Positions 21,101-33,300 of a stretch of 64,000 nucleotides of DNA are shown here, piece after piece. The notes under the pieces were generated by a model. That model saw only the letters and a list, made by a program, of their open reading frames with translations. It was not told the origin of the DNA and did not search any database. The stretch is from the NCBI GenBank assembly GCA_963921505.1, contig OY997394.1:1488001-1552000 (forward strand), written 5' to 3'. The translations under genes were made by a program, and so were the position numbers. Source of the DNA: Phakellia ventilabrum. Taxonomy: Eukaryota; Porifera; Demospongiae; Axinellida; Axinellidae. Every line of letters begins with the position of its first letter. Within the stretch, counting starts at the first letter, position 1.

Positions 21101-24100
21101 ACTTCCTAAACTGTTTATAAAACTGCACCTTGAAATCTCAGCTCTGTTCACTAACTTTATACTAACAGCTGCATGGATGCTATCTCCGCATGAATCAAAA
21201 GCCAAAGAAAAGATAGAGAGATCAGCCACATTTTTGAAGGCAAAGCTAGCTGGCTTGCTACAAACGATCAGTGGAGGGTTATCTAGCAATGCAGAATCTC
21301 CATGAAGGTTAAGGCTACTGGCACCATCAACCAGCAGCCCACTACTTATAAAATGATTTCCAGGCAAGAACATAAACGTGGTGTTGGAACTTAAATACAG
21401 GAAAATCTGATCTATGTACTCAGAGAAGGTACGGCAAGGTTCTGCAGGGCACTGTGTGTTGGGTGAAGGTGTGACATATAAGACGCTAGTGCTTTCATTA
21501 GGCATTCCATAATGTGCATTTCCAGAATTATTGCCAAAAACATTTTCAGTGAAAGTTAATGATGTTGTGCTAGTAGATCCAACAAAGACTACCCATCCCC
21601 CACCCTTGTTGTTTTCAAAGGTATTGCTGGTAAACGTTAAAGCAGCAGAAGGACTTGGTTCTACAAATATCCCACCACCATTGAATCTGGCAGAGTTATT
21701 TATAATATTGTTCATATGGAAGTTAGCTGTACCCCCACCAAGGTAGCCCCCACCCCCTCGACTACCAGCAGAGTTATTTATCAAGTTACTTTCACTGACG
21801 TTCAAAACGTTTCTTGATCCAACGACCACAATGCCACCTCCTTGATCACCAGCTGTATTAAACATGAAGCTTCCCTCACTGAAGTCCACACTGCTGTCAG
21901 GATACACAGAAACTCCTCCACCATCACTCTGAGCCGTGTTGTTTTGGATGATGACTCTTTTAAAGTTTCCCGTAGTGCCAAGAATATCAAGCCCACCTCC
22001 AGCAATCCCAGCAACATTGTTTATGACAGTATCTTCAGTAAAATTTACCATGCTAATATACACTTCAACCCCACCACCATAGCTAGCAATATTGTCTTTG
22101 AATAGGTTGGATACAAAAGTCACCATGCTATCTTCAGCATAAACACCACCTCCCCATCCATTGGCACTGTTGTTAACAAAGGTGTTGCCAGTCACAGTTA
22201 CATTGCTCTTCTCTGTGTAAAAGCCACCTCCATGTGTGCTATTAGCAATATTGTTAGTAAATGTGGTTTCTGAAAGGGTAAGGGTGCTATTCACTACAGC
22301 AAGAGCACCCCCAATATCACCATAATAATTTCTGTTGATGTTGTTATAGAAGGTGCAGCTTGAAATGTTTGCCAAATATATAACATTTAAACTCACTGCC
22401 GCACCAACTGAGCTGCTACCACATGAAATGAAAGCCAGAGAATGGATGTGTACTTCCCTGATATTGTAGAAGGTAAAACTCTCTGGCTTATTGGTGTTGC
22501 AAACTATATTACTTGAGATGGGAGCAGAGGAATTTCCAATCATAGTAAGACTGGCAATGTCTCGAATCAAGAGCCCCTTCTCTAAAGTGTGATTGCCAGG
22601 AATGAATACCAGTGTTGTGTCTGAGGTGAAGTACTGGTGACTCTCTGTGATATAAAAAGAAAGAGTGTGACAGGGTTGTAGTGGGCATGGTATATCGAGT
22701 GCAGGTGTTACGTAGTATATACTAGCCTCTTCACTGGTGCTTCCGTAAACTGCATAGATGTCAGCAGTGTTGTTTGCAAAAATGTTTCCAACAAAAGTGG
22801 TTATCTCACTGCTGTGGTCAACATAAACCGTCGCTCCACCACCTCTGTTGTTTATGAAGCTATTCTGGATAAAACTTACTCTACTGGACCGTTGGGGCCC
22901 AACGAAAACAGCTGCACCATTAACAGAAGCAACATTATCAGTGAAAGTATTTCTGGTGAAGTTCACAACACTCTTATCTATGTAAACCCCTCCTCCAGAG
23001 GTAGCAGAGTTGCTGTCAAATGTGTTATTGAATAGGACGACTGAACTATCTACCACAGCAAGTGCACCACTTCGTTCACCCTGAAAGATGCAACTGGAGA
23101 TTTCAGCCTGATACACCTGGTATATTCTGACTGAGGCATCAGCTAAGCTGCCACAGGAGATCAAAGCCATGTCAGTGATATGTAGCTCATTGATATCGCT
23201 GAAGATTATACTAGCAGGCTGGCTACAGATGATCCTACTAGTTTCATTTAGAAGTGAGGAGTAGTCGCCACTTAAGGCAAGGCTGTTCAGACCTCCAAGA
23301 AAGATAGTTACTTCTAGAATATAGTTTCCAGGAAGAAATACTAGCATAGCATTTGAAGTAAAGTACTCATTAGGCTGCAGTACATACTCCGCAAGGGTGT
23401 GGCAAGGCTCTCCAGGGCATGGAGTGTTGGGTGTAGGTTTGACATAAAAAGAACTAAATACTTCAACTGAGTTTCCATAAGTGATATTACCACCAGAGTT
23501 GTTCAAAAACTCATTTTCTGAAAACGGACTTCATTAGTGTAGCCTACAAAAACTACAACTCCATTACCACTGTTGCTGATGAAACTGTTCTCAGTGAAAC
23601 TCACCGTGCTGTGACGACCAGACTCTATGTAAACTCCACTTCCATTTATTTCGGCATAATTTTCCGTAAAGGCATTTCTCGTAAGGTTTACTGTACTCCT
23701 GTCTATGTAAAGCCCACCTCCAATGGTAGCTGAGTTGTTCTCAAATCTATTCTCTAATAGATAAACTGTGCTATCGATCACAGAGAGTGCACCATGTTGC
23801 CCACCCTGGAAAAGACAGTTTGAGATCTCAGCCTGCAGTACTTGGTCCAGTCTGATTAGAGCATTAGCTACGTCACCACATGAGATAAAGCCAATGTTAC
23901 TGATACTCAACTCACTGAGTTGAGAAAAGGTGAAACCAATTGGCTGTGTGCAGATGACGATACTTGTCAGTTCTGGGAGAGAGGAAGAATCTCCAAGGAG
24001 ACTAAGGCTGGGCAATTCAACAATCGGAACGTTAATTTCTACGGTGTGATTACCAGGAAGAAATATGAGTGTAAGACCAGAAGTAAAGGTCTGACCCGAT

Positions 24101-24306
24101 TGCTCTAGATCTGTAATATACTCAGACAGAGAAGCGCATGGCTCTCCAGGGCACGGTGTATCAGCCGTGGGTGTAACATAATAGGTATTCTGAGCAGAAT
24201 ACAATGGGTAGATAAACAGGAGTAGTAGTAACAACACCTGAAAGCCCATTCTTCTATGCCGTGTCGGTAGAGATACCATTGGCTTACACTGTTCTTCTGA
24301 ATTCAA
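18145..24306 (-). pseudogene. Giant beta-helix membrane protein (paralog B), two frameshifts
   Basis: The full-length layout of the family is present: MNSEEQCKP start, signal peptide, four CPxxPC modules, Cys-rich stalk, about ten membrane helices and the SPTYSTLELSIRDSVTQLM tail. It is open in three pieces: 24306-23503, 23506-20606 and 20673-18145. Compared with paralog A, one base is missing near 23526 and one extra base is present near 20645. Each breaks the frame inside the beta-helix. The remaining sequence is open and well conserved, so the lesions are recent or are assembly errors. The first module has one fewer rung than A, C and E. As written the product would stop after about 267 residues, giving a secreted fragment without the membrane part. 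Confidence 0.75.
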
Positions 24307-24626
24307 AATTCGGAACAGTTATGAACGAAGCAATTGCAAATATTACTGACTGTATCTGTACCAATAAATGATAGGTATAGCTATCAGTCTTGGATTCGAG
24401 TTAATCTAGAGAATGAAAGTGAAATAAACGTTTTTATTTGTGTACATGTATTTGCATGCACACTGCCTAACAAACAACTAGCCATGCATCAGCAAGTACA
24501 GCATCTAGAAACCTTTAGTTGTGCGTACTAATTTGTTTGTTAGTGTTGTTATTGAAATTTAATCATATTAAAGGTACTACAATGAAGTCTCCATCACCTT
24601 CACGAATGATTAAATAATTAGTACCC

Positions 24627-24677
24627 TGGTCTCGTGCCCAGACTCTCCGCCCACAGCAGGTTCTGGGCACAAGACTA
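24627..24677. repeat. Short hairpin MITE, TGGTCTCGTGCCCAG ends
   Basis: It starts TGGTCTCGTGCCCAGA and ends CTGGGCACAAGACTA, an inverted match to within two bases. It is a 51-bp member of the same terminal-motif family as 1341-1410. The same insertion lies in the duplicated copy at 36784. Confidence 0.65.
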
Positions 24678-24730
24678 CATGTAATATTACCATTTAACAC
24701 CATGAAATACATACATATCATGTAAGTGAG

Positions 24731-24780
24731 ACCATAGATTATAGACTAGACGGAAATCCTTCTACTCTATAATCTATGGT
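24731..24780. repeat. Hairpin with 14-bp perfect arms
   Basis: ACCATAGATTATAG (24731-24744) pairs with CTATAATCTATGGT (24767-24780) around a 22-base loop. The same hairpin is at 36888-36937. It is probably a tiny MITE remnant. Confidence 0.55.
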
Positions 24781-25722
24781 GAGACGGACTGATAAGTGAT
24801 TTTTTAAAATAATTATTGAAGATCTTTGTATTCTACTGGACATGAAGTGACCTGCTGGTGCTATGACACATTTAATTATGTGTTAATTTGTTTGTGCATG
24901 TCTGTCCACAAAGATCACATGCACGACATTTACTTACACATCTCAGTGTCACACGTACTAGCGCAATACAAATATTATGTTAGTTTGTATTGCCTGCTCT
25001 ATGAATAAACAGTAGTGAGCAACAATGGCATTATTGTTGCCAACTAGATGGAATGCACTACAGAAAAAGTGCAAACCTGCTGAGTCAGAACAGCATCAAT
25101 GAACAAACTCATTTTTCATTTAAAACCATTCTCTAGCTTAATTTCCTGTATATGCTTTTAGTAATGCAGCTTGTATATGGTCAGTGAAGCTCAGTGTGTT
25201 ATTGGTAGTACATTTTGTGATCGTCCTACTCGTTGAAAGTACATACTGTACTACATATCCCATTCATGTAGACATCGAAACATATAGTATAATCTAAAAG
25301 TAGTTACGTTCATCTTTGAATTTTAGGCTAGCATTATGTAGTTTCTTTAGTATCCAAAACAATTTTCAGTTCAGCATCATGGCATCATGATATCATTTCA
25401 ATATTATATTCACAACTTCTGGAGTAGTATACCAATTTAGTGTTGTAGTAATCTGCAGTGCTCCAGACAAAGAGAGGTATATATTCAAGTATTGTACCAT
25501 ATCCAAACAATTTTCACAAAAACTGCAAATGCAACAGGTTAGGCCAAGCAAAATGAAGTTGTAGAACACACTGTCTCGTTATGCTTAGCAAAAAGCTAAG
25601 TTGGTAGTTCAAAGCAGCAGGAAAAATACATGTCACAAAATTTTTGCTGCGCATTCTTGTACATGTACTTGTACAAAGAATCATGGAAGTATTAACTAGA
25701 TGTCACAGTTGGGGATGAAATG

Positions 25723-26199
25723 CAGCGGAACCTCTCTTAACGGACGTTCTCTATAGCGGACACCTCGTTATACGGACATTTAGCTGCGGTCCCGATTGAA
25801 ACTCCTATACCTACAATACATTAGCGCCCTCCCAAATGTGGACACCTCGCTATTCTGAAAAGAGGACAGATTTTCTAGTTCCATCAGTACCTTGACAGTA
25901 CTGGATAATGCAGACACTGATAATTTAAACCGTAATTTTCTCCACAAGACGCGACTCCCAAAAATCGACATACGACGACTCAATGTTACCCTAATCCTAA
26001 CCCATTACTATCCTTTGCAACAAGCCAGAGCCAGCCATCGTGTAGCCAGAGCCCGGCCATTAAACAAGCCATCACGTGCCGAATACGTATTGCCACGCCT
26101 ACCGGAAATATAACCGGAAGCCTCCGGAATACGGATGCCTCGCTATTCCGGACACATTGAGTAGGTCCCAATGGTGTCCGCGTTAGAGAGGTTCCACTG
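25723..26199. mobile_element. Non-autonomous DNA transposon, CAGYGGAACCTCTC ends, copy 1
   Basis: The 477-bp segment starts CAGCGGAACCTCTCTTAACG and ends as the inverted CGTTAGAGAGGTTCCACTG. Inside, GGACACCTCG..TATACGGACA and TCCGGACACATTG extend the inverted similarity. The terminal motif resembles pogo/Tigger-type MITEs. That assignment is inference, and I see no clear TA duplication. It has no coding content. The twin copy at 37991 moved with the segmental duplication. Confidence 0.7.
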
Positions 26200-28358
26200 T
26201 GGTTGAATACAAACTTATTGTCTCATCAAGAAATTACCTATTAACTCTGAGATCTATGGAAATGCCGACCCTAAAGTGTGCCCTCCAGAACTGTTGTTCT
26301 CTCAAGACAATGGAATTAAGAGTACAGGTGTTTTCAGTTTCACCAAAATATCTGAAAGTGAAATTTTTTAAATGCAATTATTAATAGTTATTTAACTATT
26401 AGTTTCGCTACGTGCAGCCCGCTATCAAAATTCAATACTCAAAAACGATCATGCTCAAGGTTTAGGCCGACAAGAAGGATGCCTAAGCTAGCTAGCTGCA
26501 TGGTTTAAACAGGGCCCCTATGAAATTATTAATAATTGTTACTAACGTAGTCATGTGAGGATCACATTTCGACTCGAGTCTCTCGTGTCACGTGCGGACA
26601 TTTTGGTGAAACTGTTTTGACATTTTGAGTATAATAATTATGAAGTCATGTGACAGATGGGCACAATCATGGCTTTGCTTCTAAACTGAGTTCGCACTAT
26701 TGCTTACCTGTCTGATGTCACTGGATAAGGTAATGCTTGTACCTGTATATGAATGTAAACACAACAATAATACAATAGAATGTGACATGTGAGAGCTATA
26801 ATATATTCATGATTGCAGCATAGTCATCAGTGCATCTATGAATAATCAAATAGTATATGGACAAGTCTTTGCATTATATAGTTCAAATTGGCATCATGAA
26901 CAGAGCAATAACTTCATTGTACTTCACCTCTCTTATAAAGTGATGGCGGTGATTTTTCATAATGACTGCAATTAAAGTATAAACATACGCAGCCAGAGGA
27001 AAGAAGGCAACAGTCACTAGCTAGAGGAAGATGATGTCATCATTATTTATTCAACCACGTGGCTTGACATCATACATGTTCCACAGTGCTAGCAATGCAA
27101 AATGTAAAGCACCGTGTGAAGACAGACTCTTTGAAATTGTCATAACATGACTAGCTATGTGACCGTGTACTCTAAGGGTAGTTCTCATTTCACCTACTGT
27201 TGGTGTTATTTAGGTGTGTACTCTAGAAGTGACAATTCAAACATTAATAATTAAAGACTCCACCCAAAAGTGTTCTTGCCAGGGTTTGCTGGCCGAAGGG
27301 CACGATTATTATGATCACTTCATTCTCAGTTTTACACTTGTGCTCTAATGCTATTCACTAATGTAACTGCCACTCCCATTACAGCTGTTCACTTCTGAGC
27401 CAAACCCTAATCCATTAAGCACCTTCAGGTACATAGTTCTCAAGTGGCTACTAAAACTAAAGGACACATTTTACTTTTTGGGCCAGACACAAAGGGCACG
27501 TTAGAGGCCCCAAACTAGGCCACAGTACCCTCAGTACAGACCTAGCGAGAACACTGCCACCCAAGACTCAATATCTTTACCTGCTGCTTTCTGCTACAAA
27601 TGTGTGGTCCTTCCCAGTGAGCTTGAAGCCAGACCGTTCCGGTTTCCCGCGGGCCGCCGGTGGAGTGACCAGTGATAACGTATGATGGTATTCTACGATA
27701 CCTACGCACTGGACAGCTACCTGAAGAGCTTGGGAAGAACCAGAAGGACGCCTTGAAAAGGAAGAGCATTCTTATTTCAGAGACCAGAAGTACGCTGACC
27801 TGCAGGTTGATGTGTGTCTTACTAACACATTTATGTAGTGCGAAGTCTCACTTAACCAAGCCGTCCGTCTCCAATCTAACTCCTATCGCCTAACTCCTAG
27901 CCCATAGCGCCGATAGCTGCTATCACTTTAATGTCATCTCGTCAGCCTCACTCGCGCGGAGTTACTATTATTAGTGCATAGATTAATATACTACGTAATC
28001 ATGATTAGTGCGAGTGCATGAGGCTGGCCCGCGAGACTATATTATACTAAAATATGCTTGCGCAGTTTTGTATAGTCATAGCAGCCTAATTCGGATTGTC
28101 AGCAGACCTCAGCGTATCAGGGATAATACAATGCGTCTCACACGCGCACTAGCTAATACTCTTGATTTACCTCTGCACTTTCTCTTTGTGGCAAAAAAAA
28201 CATTGTGGGCAGCTGAACGGAAGTTGCTGTGATACTCACACTGTATTTTTACCAGCCAAAATGTCCTCACGTGGGCCGAGAGTCTCGGACGACACGTGAT
28301 CCGCACATGACTACGTTAGCAACAGCTAGTTAATAACTACACACATGACTACGTTAGC

Positions 28359-29435
28359 AAGGGGTAGTCACTTACATACTGCCTGTATAAGCATCTGCGA
28401 ACGGGATCAAAATGGAATCAAACGATCAAGGTAACTTTTGAAGGACGATCAAAGGATCAAGATGGATTCTGAGCGACAACATTCACGATCAAAGACTCAA
28501 ATATTTGACCTGCGGTACAGCATATACGGCTAGCAACGTCATGCAAGTCTCGTGCCTCGAAGTCTCGTGCCTGAGAGACCACTGCCCTAGGACTTGTTCT
28601 GACACCCACCCCAGTTGGGGTGGGCGATAAGTATGTGCGAACCGCAGCATTTACAACTCATCGCGTTTATTATAAGGCGTTACGTAAGCAGTCCCGCTAC
28701 TGTTCTGAGACTAACGCCTTATAATAAACGCGACGTACTATAAACGCTGTGGTTCGCACATACTTATCGCCCACCCCAACTGGGGTGGGTGTCAGAACAA
28801 GTCCTATATGGGCAGTGGACCAGACTCTCACTTTTCCGTCGAGAGTCTGGCCACGCGAGACTACCCCCCCCCCAGGCCCTCGCCGAACGAGGGGGCGGAG
28901 CTGGTCGGGGCACGAGATTACGTTTACGCCCCCTCGATAGACAATCTTGCAGCTGCAACTGACTAGAAATGGAACGTGTAGTCGTCATACTGCATGTCGG
29001 TTCAGCAGATGTAAAGAAAGTGTGGCAATTTGACACCAAGTACCAATTCAATCCAGCAATATGTTCGTGCAAGCGTAGAGGCTGAGCTCGTACCAAGTAC
29101 ACGCTAAGGAATCTACCGCTGGCTATTAATCAGTGTGACCTGGATAAAACGTAATGCCACGTACATCAGCTGTAAATAACACTAGCTCCTTGACATTCAT
29201 CACTTCACTAGGACTGTAAACGTGGACTGCTCGCGCGGGTACTACGAAGGCGTGGCTACAATATGGACCTTTGACCCCGCATACATCACGGGATCATGAA
29301 CTGCAGAACGGACGATCAAGCGATCAAGGTACCATTTTGGGCAAGATCAAACGATCAAGGATGATTTTAGCCGATCAAGATTCTTGATCCCGTTCGCAGA
29401 TGCTTATACAGGCGACATATAAGTGACTACCCCTT
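28359..29435. mobile_element. TIR transposon with CGATCAAGG subterminal repeats
   Basis: The ends are inverted copies: AAGGGGTAGTCACTTA at the left and its complement at the right. They continue through GCCTGTATAAGCATCTGCGA for about 50 bases. Both subterminal regions hold clustered CGATCAAG-type repeats (28405-28500 and 29288-29390), the usual layout of transposase-binding sites. There is no transposase frame. A foldback element lies nested inside. No clear target duplication is seen; a direct repeat ACATGACTACGTTAGCAA occurs twice just left of it. Confidence 0.65.
28579..28820. mobile_element. Foldback element with ~95-bp inverted arms
   Basis: The left arm runs CCACTGCCC, GGACTTGTTCTGACACCCAC, then GTATGTGCGAACCGCAG. 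It returns in inverted order at 28740-28820 around a short loop (near 28672-28710). The outer flanks (AGTCTCGTGC at 28543-28572 and CGCGAGACTA at 28854-28863) resemble the ends of the TAGTCTCGTGCCC family. The whole unit may therefore be 28543-28863, inserted into the larger TIR element. Confidence 0.65.
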
Positions 29436-30343
29436 GTACTTCCTTCTTATCGGCCTAGGCGTTGAAAGTTATCGTTTTGAGGTACCGAATTTCAACGGCA
29501 AGCTATGTTCAGCGAAACAGGTAATTAAATAACTATTAATAATTACATTAAAAAAATTTCTCGTTTCTACATGCTTTGCGTTTTCGCGTTTGTTTGTGTG
29601 TGTGTACCGTGTGTGTTAGACTGACCTGTTGCTGAGCACAACCTTTAGTTGGATGATATATGTAATAAAAAAAAACGGTTGCCTGGTTTTTAGATATGCA
29701 GTCTTGGTAGCTATATAGTTGGCAGATCTGTTGAATTTATCCTGCGTGATAACTGCTCCACAACGATAGTTTACATACCAAAAGTGTAAGTTACAAGCTC
29801 CTCCAGTTTCTGAGTTCACACGGAAGTAACCAATAGACGGAAGATAACAGAAAATGTAGCGGTAGTTATACAGTCGTGACGTCACCTGCACCCGCATCTA
29901 TTGCCTGTGTTTCATATCAAGCCTAAATAGGCTGGTTGCTATAGCACTTTAATTAAACAAATTAATTGATTTAGCTTCTATCGTCTAGCTCTTATCGCCT
30001 AGTTCCTAGCTCCTATCGTCTAGCTATGTAGCTATGTCTCTTAGCATGCAGTCACAGTCACAGTGATACCATGTATCACTCTATTTCATAAAAGCACAAA
30101 AATACGGGTTACAATATTGAATAGCTAATTAGCTACACAATTAGAGATGTATGGGTACAAAGATAAGCATAAAATCACAGCAATAATTAATTAATCCTAT
30201 ATACACTAGACAGAATAATAGTGATACCAATCTGGTGACTACATTTGCAACAATAATGCAACAAAACAGCTGTAGGAGTAATTGACTGTGCAACATGCCA
30301 AGTAAAGATGTACTAGCAACACCACTATAGCTCAAACAGTTAG

Positions 30344-33300
30344 CTACATCAGTTGAGTAACAGACTCACGAATTGAAAGTTCCAGTGTAGAGTAGGTTGG
30401 AGATCTAGTAACTATTGGTAAAGTCACAGATTCAAACTCTTCCATATCCTCGTCTGAGCTATTAGCTACATTGTAGTACTTGTGTAGATGCTGTCTAATT
30501 TTCCCCCAAAATTTGGTACCACTAACTTGCATAATAATGTGGTAAACAATAATTCCAGCAAACGTTGCAAAGGCTATGCTAAGCAGCGTGAAAGTAACAG
30601 CAGCCTGGTTGCCTCCAGTGGCCCTCACATGGTAGGTCGAAGCAGCAAGAATGCCAAGGTTTAGAAGAAAGGACGTTTCCAGAGCACCAACATACCAGTT
30701 CTTGTATACTGTTCCAGCAAATAAAGAGGTGAGAGTGAGAAGCCCTACAATGGCAGAGGAGATACTAAGCAAGTTCACACTCGGATCCCCAAGAGCATTG
30801 TAAATAACAGTGAGAAATAAAACACAGCGAATACACATAAAGAGTCCGATCCAGTAGCGATGTTTGTCATTGTACGGTGCATGGTAGGCATCCAGAAATG
30901 GTTTTATTCTGTAATTGCTGATAAAGAAAGACATTTTTGGCATTAATTGAAGCCACTGACTCAGCAACAGCAGCAGCGTGTAGGGTAGGAACAGGAAGAG
31001 GAGAAAAACAATTGCAACGATGAATAATGGTACGTGCTTGCCACCAAGATACTTGATGTTCCCATCATAGAGCCACACAGCAACATGTGAATCGTTGGGA
31101 TATTCGGGATATGTAACTGAAAGTGCGGCAATAATGGTGCGAAGTAGTTTTGCTTATGAAAGTAGGAACAGTGTTGCCAGAACTGCAATGGGATTTCTAC
31201 CGAATAGTCTAGCAACTCTCCCTGTTGAATAGTGGCTAACAGAAATTATTATGACTACCAGAGACCAAACATAGATAGGAAACACAAATTGTAGCCATGT
31301 TTTGCCATACACATCCATCCCCCTATAGAAACATGTTTCGATTCCAAAGTCCAGATTTAACCAGGCAATAAATACAATCAGTGGGTTGGCACTTCCAGGT
31401 GGAAAGAAGATTGCTGAATTTACTTGCACAATGTTTGCATAAAAGATCAATCCATGAAGAGTTCCAGCTGCAACGGTCAGTCTCAGAATGAATAGTAAGA
31501 GAACTAACAAAATACCGGCCATGGCAAATGGAATTAACAGTGCAAGGTAACTATCAGAACACTGCATGCAGCGAGAACTTCCTAAAACAAGACTTAAGTT
31601 TTGGCCACATTCTCCACACAGTACTCCTGATCTGTTGTAGCTACACTGAGCATCACTATCATCCACATCTGTGTACAGTTCATCCGTTTCGCAATAATCA
31701 AAAGGGCAGTGAGGATGAAGAATGAGTCCTTGAGAATCATTGTCATAACCCACCCAAAATTCTGATCCATTTTTCTTCAATATAGTTCCAGTTTCTATGT
31801 CACATTCATCAGTAAATCTTGTCAATCTTTGATCACAGTCACAAGCCATTACCATTATCAACGGATTTCAAATCCATGTGAACATCCAAGTATTTCTATC
31901 TGAACTACAAGGTCAAGTGGAACACGGTCCTTTGGTGTATAAGGTTAGATTGCTGTTTTGTTGTTTTGAATGAATCGGACCGTATTCTGTACACGGTAAA
32001 TTTGAGGTCAGTGCACAATAGGTCTTCTGAATATGCTGATCTTATGTGTATCATGATCAATTTTGATATTACTGTTGGACATTTTAGTTTCTATGATACT
32101 TGAAACTGGACCATTTCTTTGTCCAACTACAATAACATAAACACTGAATCTGTCTTCCAGGATACACTCTTACAGTAGGTGAGTGAGAACAGTTTACTTT
32201 CTGCTGGTCACAACTACACACTTTCAAAGGGATGGAAGGATACTTTTAGGTTTCCAACAGTTATGATCATCAAACGCTTTCTCCACTAGATATGATATTA
32301 TGGCAATCACCCTGACAAACTTAATGTCATTGAGATTGCAATTGTCAACTGTTCCACCATACACATCACTGCCTCCATTATTAGCAGTGTTATTGGAGAA
32401 GTTCATCCTTGCAGTGATTTCTGAAAGGGAAAACAAAAAGTGATCGGTCAAAACTTGAAAGAAGCAGTCACTTCTTGCAGTGGTTGATGGAGAAGTCTCT
32501 GAACAGTAGGCTGAAGTTTTACTGTCTTCATTGTTTATAGCTCCGCCATATTCTGTAGCACGGTTTCCTATGAAGTAAAGCTCTGCCTTGGAAGAGAAGT
32601 AGCACAGAGAATTTTCAGTAAGCTGTAATCCACCACCATCTGAAGCTGAGTTCTCCATGAAATTGGTAGTTCCATTAAAATATAACCGGCTGGCACTTGA
32701 TGCATAAATACCACCTCCGGATTTAATAGCAAAATTGTTTTGTAACTTAGTGAATCCACTAAAGTATACATCACTTCCAAGTACAACCAAACCACCACCA
32801 TAATTGGCATTGTTTTTGTCAAAAGTAATATTTCCCAATGAAATAAGTGTACTGTTAGACATAAATATTGCCCCTCCTCCTGTGCTTTTGAAGCCATTTC
32901 TAAATTCATAGTTATTCTCCACTATTTCTATCCTGCCACCAGTATATACTATAGAATTACTCCTGAATGTGGTATTCCCTGTGAAGGTTACATTGCAGTT
33001 AAGTAGCATTAATCCACCTCCGGCATTTTCAGCACTGTTGTTGATCAAGCTATTTTGTTTGAAGTCTACCACGCTCTCGGTCATGTACACTCCACCTCCA
33101 AATGTAGCAGAGTTATTTTCAAATACATTGTCAGACAGAGTCAGCTGAGTACTGTTTACCACAACTAGTGCACCTCCACTTCCTAAGCTGTTTATAAAAC
33201 TGCACCTTGAAATTCTAGCACTGTGTACTGACTTTATACTAACAGCTGCATGGATGCTGTCTCCACATGAATCAAAAGCCAGAGAATAAATGTTGAGGTT

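Larger units (their letters stand above)
24307..28275. repeat. Segmental duplication, copy 1 (upstream of paralog B)
   Basis: This stretch is nearly identical, base for base, to 36464-40257 upstream of paralog C. It includes the same small transposons at the same places. It contains no gene of its own that I can support. A short stretch at about 27680-27900 is not shared with the other copy. The conserved bases just before the start codon probably include the promoter of B. Confidence 0.85.
28276..30343. other. Gap with nested elements, then the 3' flank of paralog C
   Basis: It holds the TIR element 28359-29435 with a foldback inside. From about 30040 it holds the 3' flank of paralog C, which is almost the same as 43965-44267 below paralog D. 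The part at 29436-30030 has no assigned feature. Confidence 0.5.

Noticed and set aside
27672-27893. Short frame with ITYDGILRYLRTGQLPEELG
   Set aside because: It is coding-like and absent from the sister segmental copy, but far too short to assign to any transposon or host family. Noted only as a possible fossil scrap.
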